Origin: Pseudomonas marginalis
Lineage (GTDB): Bacteria > Pseudomonadota > Gammaproteobacteria > Pseudomonadales > Pseudomonadaceae
Reading direction: 5' to 3'
Length of the DNA stretch: 64,000 nt
NCBI RefSeq assembly: GCF_024169655.1
Contig: NZ_JALJWV010000001.1
Location: 3,911,001-3,975,000 of the forward strand
Under the pieces are notes generated by a model, which was not told where the DNA came from, made no database searches, and worked only from the letters and a program-made list of their open reading frames with translations. Of this stretch, positions 59,638-64,000 are shown piece by piece. Position 1 is the stretch's first letter; each line of letters begins with the position of its first letter. The position numbers were made by a program, and so were the translations under genes.

Positions 59638-60273
59638 ATGGCAATCGGAATTCTGGGTGCAGGAAAAATGGCACAAATGCTTGTCCCCAAACTCGTGTCG
59701 GGCGGGCATCACGTCCTCATCAGTAACTCAAGGGGCCCCGAGTCCCTGCAGCCGCTGATCCAGCAATTGGGGAGTGGCGTGAGCGCGGCGACGCCGGAGC
59801 AGATGCTTGCTGAGGCCGATGTGGTGATTCTGGCCACGCCTTGGGAAAAAACCCCTGCCGCCATCGCCGCAGCGGGCTCCTGGGTTGGAAAGGTGGTGAT
59901 CGATGCGACCAACAACCGTCGCGGCCCACGCCCTGAAGACCTGATTGATATCGGCGGCAAAGGCTCCAGTGAAGTCGTCGCACAGATGATTCCGGGGGCT
60001 CATGTGGTGAAAACCTTCAACTACGAGCCGATTCCGGTGTTTGCCGCAGGCTTGCCCGCAGAAGGCGACAGCGGTGCAATCTTCTTCTCCGGCGATGATT
60101 CCCAGGCCAAGGCCTCAGTCGCTCAGTTGATTCGCGATCTGGGGGGCGAGCCGATAGATGCGGGCTCGCTGGTTGAAGGCGGGAAATTGCACGGCATGGG
60201 CGGCCCGTTGTCGCTCAAGTTGAAATTGCTTTCGCCCAAGGAAGCGAAGGCACTGCTGAGTACGCTTCGTTAG
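59638..60273 (+). CDS. NADPH-dependent F420-reductase-like protein
   Basis: Rossmann protein of 211 residues: MAIGILGAGKMAQMLVPKL (GxGxxx), HHVLISNSRGPESLQPL, ADVVILATPWEK and HVVKTFNYEPIPVFAAGLPA. The family includes NADP:F420 oxidoreductases, but pseudomonads do not make F420, so it probably uses NAD(P)H with another partner. It is 42 bases after the FAH gene. Part of it is duplicated in the fossil at 58.1-58.4 kb. Confidence 0.87.
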   Translation: MAIGILGAGKMAQMLVPKLVSGGHHVLISNSRGPESLQPLIQQLGSGVSAATPEQMLAEADVVILATPWEKTPAAIAAAGSWVGKVVIDATNNRRGPRPEDLIDIGGKGSSEVVAQMIPGAHVVKTFNYEPIPVFAAGLPAEGDSGAIFFSGDDSQAKASVAQLIRDLGGEPIDAGSLVEGGKLHGMGGPLSLKLKLLSPKEAKALLSTLR

Positions 60274-60562
60274 ATTCAACAGCGATAAGCCCGCCTGATC
60301 GCGGTGCGCAAACGAGATGAGTGAACCGGTTCGCGAAAGCGGATACTGGCCACGGATTTGCCTGCCGAAAATCTCACCGTCTCCGCCGCGCCATCGCTAC
60401 CTGGCGGGTGGCAGCCAGTGTCTCTTCACCTCGGCGGTATGCAGCAAGGGCGCACGGCTTGCGTTTGTTCGGCGATATTTCTTGCGTTGCCGTCTCACCC
60501 AAGAACTCACTCGGCCCACGCCGAGTGATTGGACAGACCTCAGTTCTGATTGGCAGATCCTC

Positions 60563-61891
60563 ATGACAACAATAAAAACAAACACATATTTGCACTCGCG
60601 TTGGGTTGTACTGGGCGCACTCGCGTTCATGATGTGCGTCAGCATGGCGCTGCCCATCTACGGCGGCAGCGTGCTCGGCACCTATATGACTGCAGAGCTC
60701 CACTGGGAACGCAGCACCCTGGGACTACTGATCGCTGCCAACATGGCCGCCAATGGCCTGTGTGCGCCACTGGTCGCCGCACTGACAACGAAAATCGGCG
60801 TGCGCGGGTGCCTGATCATCGGCTGTATCCTCATGGCGGCAGCCTCGATTGCGCTGGCAACCTGGGTCACCGCGCCGTGGCAAGCGGCGGTGACGTTCGG
60901 GGCGATTGGCGTGGCTGCAACATTCGCCAGTATCATCCCGTGTCAAACGGCCGTCACCGCCTGGTTCGGCCACCGGCGCCCGTTTGCGTTGTCATTGCTC
61001 TATGCGGCCATGGGCATCGGCGGTTTCATCTTCGTGTGGTTGATGACGTGGGCAATCCAAGGCTCGACAATCGGCTACCGAATGGGCTGCTGGGTGTTCT
61101 TCGGTTTTTCGGTTATCGGCCTGGTGGTCACCCTGCTGTTGGTCCGCAACAAGCCCGACGCCGATCAATTCAACGCATGGGAGCTTGCTGACAGCCACCG
61201 ACTGGCCGCACGACCGTTCGCTCCGCCCCCCGCGCCGCTCAACCTTGATCAGGGGCTGCGCAAAGTACTTTGCTCACCGGCCTTGTGGGCGATCTACTTC
61301 AGCATGTTTGCGACAACCTGCGGCTCGGCGTTCGTCATTGCACATGCGCAGGCACATTTGCGCGATATCGGGCACTCACCGGTGCTGGCTGCCGCGACCA
61401 TTTCGATCATTTCCGCAGCCATGGTCGTCGGCAACTTTGGTATCGGCTCGGTGGCGCAACGTCTTGGCCCACGCCGCGCCTACTTCGGTGCCCTGGTGTT
61501 GTTTGGGGTCGGCCTTTTCACATTGATCTACGCGACCGGCTCAGTCGGTCTGTACGGCTACGCGATCCTGTACGGGCTTGGTTTCGGCGCCGCACAGGTC
61601 GGTCCCATGGTGCTGCTGAGCGGTTACTGGGGTGTCCAGGTGTTCCCGATGCTGACCGCGCTCGGGCTGCTGATCCAGACCGCCGGCGCCGCCGTCAGCC
61701 CTATCGCGGCGGGCGTGTATTTCGACAGCTCCGGTCGCTACCAGCCGGTCATCCTCGTGATTGTGATCATGACGGTGGTCGCGATGGTCTTGCTCCGCGT
61801 GATCGGCCCGCCGAAGGCCAGTGGCGTGCAAGGATGGGGCCTGCCCTCCTCCCCTGAGCGCATGGAACACTCCTCCAAGCCAAACGCCTGA
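60563..61891 (+). CDS. MFS transporter (OFA/monocarboxylate-like)
   Basis: Twelve-helix MFS permease of 442 residues. Start region LHSRWVVLGALAFMMCVSMA and AELHWERSTLGLLIAANMAA, with GSVAQRLGPRRAYFGALVLF in the second half, resemble oxalate/formate and monocarboxylate carriers. The start at 60563 was chosen because TM1 begins right after it; an upstream in-frame extension lacks membrane character. It is the last gene of the operon before a strong terminator, and likely imports the island's acidic substrate. Confidence 0.87.
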   Translation: MTTIKTNTYLHSRWVVLGALAFMMCVSMALPIYGGSVLGTYMTAELHWERSTLGLLIAANMAANGLCAPLVAALTTKIGVRGCLIIGCILMAAASIALATWVTAPWQAAVTFGAIGVAATFASIIPCQTAVTAWFGHRRPFALSLLYAAMGIGGFIFVWLMTWAIQGSTIGYRMGCWVFFGFSVIGLVVTLLLVRNKPDADQFNAWELADSHRLAARPFAPPPAPLNLDQGLRKVLCSPALWAIYFSMFATTCGSAFVIAHAQAHLRDIGHSPVLAAATISIISAAMVVGNFGIGSVAQRLGPRRAYFGALVLFGVGLFTLIYATGSVGLYGYAILYGLGFGAAQVGPMVLLSGYWGVQVFPMLTALGLLIQTAGAAVSPIAAGVYFDSSGRYQPVILVIVIMTVVAMVLLRVIGPPKASGVQGWGLPSSPERMEHSSKPNA

Positions 61892-61896
61892 AACCC

Positions 61897-61936
61897 AAAA
61901 AAAGGCGGGGAGCATCAAGCTCCCCGCCTTTTTTTT
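61897..61936. terminator. strong bidirectional intrinsic terminator
   Basis: GGCGGGGAGC (61904-61913), loop ATCAA, then GCTCCCCGCC (61919-61928), followed by a run of eight T and preceded by seven A. It serves both the MFS gene on the plus strand and the IclR-type gene on the minus strand. Confidence 0.92.
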
Positions 61937-61956
61937 CAAACCGCTCGGTGCGTGAC

Positions 61957-62733
61957 CTACCACTCGATACCCGCGGTTTCGAGGTTATGTTCTATTTCCG
62001 CCTTGGCCTCACGCAATACCGGTAGGCAGCGCGCGATGGCAGCATCCGGACTGATCAGCGTAGAAGGCCACACGGTGCTGATGCAGCCGAACACCCGGCC
62101 CTGGCACAACACCGCCAGCGCAATGCTGTTGCATCGCTTGTAGGGAACATCATCGGACGTACAGTAGCCCTTCACCTGGACCGAGCGGATCATATGAACG
62201 ATGCGGTGTGAGTCACGGGCTGCCTGGTCTTCCGGGGCCTGGGACTTGCGCAGATGCGCGAGAATTTCACGGCGCTGCTCGTCACGGGCGAACGCCAGGT
62301 AAGCCCAACCCAGCGGGGTGGACAACAGCGGAATCCGCCTGCCGACCGCACTCAATCCAATCGACTGCGGGGTGAAGCGGTCCGTGCTCTCACGCACGAC
62401 GATGCCATCGTCCTCGAACGTCGACACTGCGCTTGGCCACTTCAGTTGTTGTCGACGCCCAAAAAGCACCGGCGTGGCCACCGAGACGAACACCGATTCA
62501 CAGGTCATCCCACCGCTCAGACGACGAACCGCGATGGTCAGGTGATAGGTATTTTCATCGGGGTTCACTCGCTCGACAAAACCACCTTGAGAAAGCGTTT
62601 CAATGATTCGATAGACAGTTGGCAAGGGTAACTTCAGCGCCTTGGCGATATTTTGCGCCGAGGCGGACCGTACTTTATTGAGATACCCCAGAACGTCCAG
62701 GCCACGATCAAGGGTTCGCAGTCGCGTTATCAT
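61957..62733 (-). CDS. IclR-family regulator (MhpR-like), second copy
   Basis: Regulator of 258 residues. HTH: LRTLDRGLDVLGYLNKVRSA and LKLPLPTVYRIIETLSQGGF; effector domain: FTPQSIGLSAVGRRIPLLST, LGWAYLAFARDEQRREI and YKRCNSIALAVLCQGRVFGC. It is paralogous to the IclR protein at 47.5 kb, with near-identical HTH spacing. The start has GGAG eight bases upstream. It may control the Rieske/YciI/dioxygenase genes on its strand, the island motif sites, or both. Confidence 0.9.
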   Translation of the reverse strand: MITRLRTLDRGLDVLGYLNKVRSASAQNIAKALKLPLPTVYRIIETLSQGGFVERVNPDENTYHLTIAVRRLSGGMTCESVFVSVATPVLFGRRQQLKWPSAVSTFEDDGIVVRESTDRFTPQSIGLSAVGRRIPLLSTPLGWAYLAFARDEQRREILAHLRKSQAPEDQAARDSHRIVHMIRSVQVKGYCTSDDVPYKRCNSIALAVLCQGRVFGCISTVWPSTLISPDAAIARCLPVLREAKAEIEHNLETAGIEW

Positions 62734-62873
62734 TCGGCCACTCCAATCAGGTTACACAGATCAACCTACGCTCACCCATCGTGCCTCGCAAGCCCACCCG
62801 ATGCGTGAGCAAAGGCTCTATCGGGTCGCAGGAAGGAGGCGCAGGATTGCGCGGCAAAACAGGGGGGCTACGG

Positions 62874-63215
62874 CTAGCGTTCGAGATCCAGCACCAATCG
62901 ATCTTCGACCCAACGCACCGGCACAGGCTCCAAGCGCGCGCCCTTGCACGGCCCATCGATGCAATGCCCGTCTTCAAAACGGAACATCGCGCTGTGGTGA
63001 GCGCACATCAGGATCTTGCCGCGATAGGTGCAGAACGCTTGCGGACGATAATCCAGAGGCACAGAAAAATGCGGGCATCGGTTGACGTACACCCGCACCT
63101 GTTCGCCTTGGCGCACCGCCACCAGCCCGCCGGGGTGCAGTTGCTGCTGTTCGGGCAGCCCCAGGGCACCGCCATCGGCAATATCATCCAATCGGCACAA
63201 CGTAATGACGTTCAC
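62874..63215 (-). CDS. Rieske [2Fe-2S] ferredoxin-like protein
   Basis: Small Rieske protein of 113 residues with both cluster-binding pairs: RCPHFSVPLDYRP (C-P-H) and ILMCAHHSAMF (C-A-H-H). A non-standard spacing (about 20 residues) separates them. The start is GTG at 63215, two bases after the stop of the YciI gene. As a lone ferredoxin it may pass electrons to an oxygenase; no Rieske oxygenase alpha subunit is in the window. Confidence 0.87.
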   Translation of the reverse strand: MNVITLCRLDDIADGGALGLPEQQQLHPGGLVAVRQGEQVRVYVNRCPHFSVPLDYRPQAFCTYRGKILMCAHHSAMFRFEDGHCIDGPCKGARLEPVPVRWVEDRLVLDLER

Positions 63216-63217
63216 GA

Positions 63218-63529
63218 TCAGCCGCGCAATTGTGGGTTGCCAAGGCTCCAGTGCCACGGCCGGATCTGAATCGTGGCAAACAGCCCGGCCCGGACATAGG
63301 GGTCTTCCTGGATGAACGCCTCGACCTCCGGCAAACTGCCCGCCTCGATCACCAGCAAGGTGCCATTCATCGCCTCCCCCGCATCATCGAGCGTCGGACC
63401 GCCAAGCCAGACAATCACCCGATGCATCTCGGTAGCGCGCAAGTGAGCCTGGTGACTGGGGCGCAAGCGCTGGCGCAAGGCCAGTGAGTCCGGACGGTCC
63501 GTTGCGAATACCGCAAAAAAATGCCCCAT
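63218..63529 (-). CDS. YciI-family protein
   Basis: Protein of 103 residues: MGHFFAVFATDRPDSLALRQ, RPSHQAHLRATEMHRVIVWL and GTLLVIEAGSLPEVEAFIQE with the D-P-Y motif (EDPYVRAGLF) and His near 35. YciI proteins share a fold with muconolactone isomerase. Its place directly after an intradiol dioxygenase suggests isomerisation or dehalogenation-type chemistry on the ring-cleavage product. It starts three bases after the dioxygenase stop. Confidence 0.87.
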   Translation of the reverse strand: MGHFFAVFATDRPDSLALRQRLRPSHQAHLRATEMHRVIVWLGGPTLDDAGEAMNGTLLVIEAGSLPEVEAFIQEDPYVRAGLFATIQIRPWHWSLGNPQLRG

Positions 63530-63532
63530 GAT

Positions 63533-64000
63533 TCACTCGGCCTCCATGACGAACTCGTAACACGCCCGCTTGAACGGCAATTCGAGGCCAAGGCTCTCGG
63601 ATAAGTCGTCGTGAGTGACGCGGTGTTCATAGATCACTTGCAACGACTGTTTGACGCCAAATACCGCATCGGAGTCCAGGTAAGGATCATCGTGATTGAA
63701 CAGGTGGGTGACCAGTTTGCGATAGCCTGGTCTTTGGATCATGAAATGCAGGTGTGCGGGCCGCCAGGGATGCCGATTGGCGGTATTGAGCATGCGCCCC
63801 ACCGGACCGTCGGTGGGGATGGGGTAGCACACCGGGACAATCGTGCGAATCGCAAAATAGCCGTCGGCATCGGTGCGATAGCGACCGCGCAAGTTGCCGA
63901 ACGGCTGCGTGCTGTCCTGACCCGAATACATGCCGTTTTCAGCGGTCTGCCAGACATCCAGCACAGCGCCCGCCAGTGCGTCGCCGTGGGTATTGACCAC
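63533..64000 (-). CDS. intradiol ring-cleavage dioxygenase (5' end outside window)
   Basis: C-terminal 155 residues of a catechol/hydroxyquinol 1,2-dioxygenase. It enters the window in frame within the family segment GDALAGAVLDVWQTAENGMY. Iron ligands visible: Tyr in MYSGQD, Tyr in VPVCYPIPTDGPVG, and two His in HPWRPAHLHFMI. RPGYRKLVTHLFNHDDPYLD favours hydroxyquinol 1,2-dioxygenases over protocatechuate enzymes. It should open an ortho-diphenol between the hydroxyls. The start and any N-terminal dimerisation domain lie beyond 64000. Confidence 0.92.
   Translation of the reverse strand: MVNTHGDALAGAVLDVWQTAENGMYSGQDSTQPFGNLRGRYRTDADGYFAIRTIVPVCYPIPTDGPVGRMLNTANRHPWRPAHLHFMIQRPGYRKLVTHLFNHDDPYLDSDAVFGVKQSLQVIYEHRVTHDDLSESLGLELPFKRACYEFVMEAE

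Noticed and set aside
60317..60562. 82-residue N-terminal extension of the MFS protein
   Set aside because: The added part has no membrane character and no homology; the ATG at 60563 lies just before TM1.
1..64000. RNA genes, CRISPR arrays, insertion sequences or att sites
   Set aside because: I looked for cloverleaf-like, repeat-spacer and transposase signals on both strands and saw none that I could support.

Overview
The window looks like chromosome of a Pseudomonas, probably of the P. fluorescens group. This is inferred from GC-rich codon use, a TonB siderophore-type receptor, a CpxRA-like pair, the AraC, IclR, LacI and RpiR regulators, and a D-lysine cluster whose gene order matches the dpkA-amaD region of P. 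putida. I see no rRNA, tRNA, CRISPR array, transposase or integrase.

1-7.3 kb (envelope): the 3'-truncated gene of a TonB receptor with a signalling domain, a small unknown gene, a CpxR/CpxA-like two-component pair, and a divergent BamA paralogue with a CpxR-type box in the shared promoter region.

7.5-16.3 kb (sulfide and respiration): a cydP-cydA-cydB-cydX-ybgE operon for an E. coli-type long-Q-loop cytochrome bd oxidase. Next to it is a FisR-like sigma-54 activator that has the three sulfane-sulfur-sensing cysteines with their reported spacing. FisR is divergent from persulfide dioxygenase, a DUF442-sulfide:quinone reductase fusion and a TauE exporter, followed by the stump of a YeeE-type gene. 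Similar CTGCCA palindromes lie upstream of both operons, suggesting that FisR couples sulfide oxidation to a sulfide-tolerant oxidase.

16.4-25.2 kb: a chemoreceptor; then an AraC-controlled set (SDR, KstD-like flavoprotein, NIPSNAP protein, aromatic-acid MFS transporter) of unknown substrate. 24.2-30.7 kb: D-lysine uptake and catabolism (dpkA, rpiR, polar amino acid ABC transporter, amaD). 30.7-34.7 kb: LacI-controlled amidase plus MFS transporter with two clear operators. 34.8-37.9 kb: an amino acid antiporter and a multidrug MFS pump.

38-64 kb: a large catabolic island that I cannot assign to a known substrate. It holds two tandem acyl-CoA-dehydrogenase-fold flavin monooxygenases, a flavin reductase, two carboxymuconolactone-decarboxylase-like proteins, dienelactone hydrolase, SDR, a VOC protein, a thiolase/DUF35 pair that looks like a retro-aldolase, a fused CoA-transferase, an SRPBCC protein, an OprB-type porin, FAH-family enzymes, MFS uptake, a Rieske ferredoxin, a YciI protein and an intradiol dioxygenase running off the edge. 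Two related IclR regulators flank it. A separate IclR submodule (50.9-57.5 kb) carries a maleate-isomerase-family protein, an MhpA-like hydroxylase, PrpD, FAH and a CMD protein. By reading I found a 16-bp element, TGTCCG-N4-GTGTAY, at six places in the promoter regions of the island, always with the same polarity toward the downstream gene. Two of the six sit in an inverted duplication at 58.1-58.9 kb that left a fossil FAH/reductase fusion and appears to have given the flavin reductase gene its promoter.
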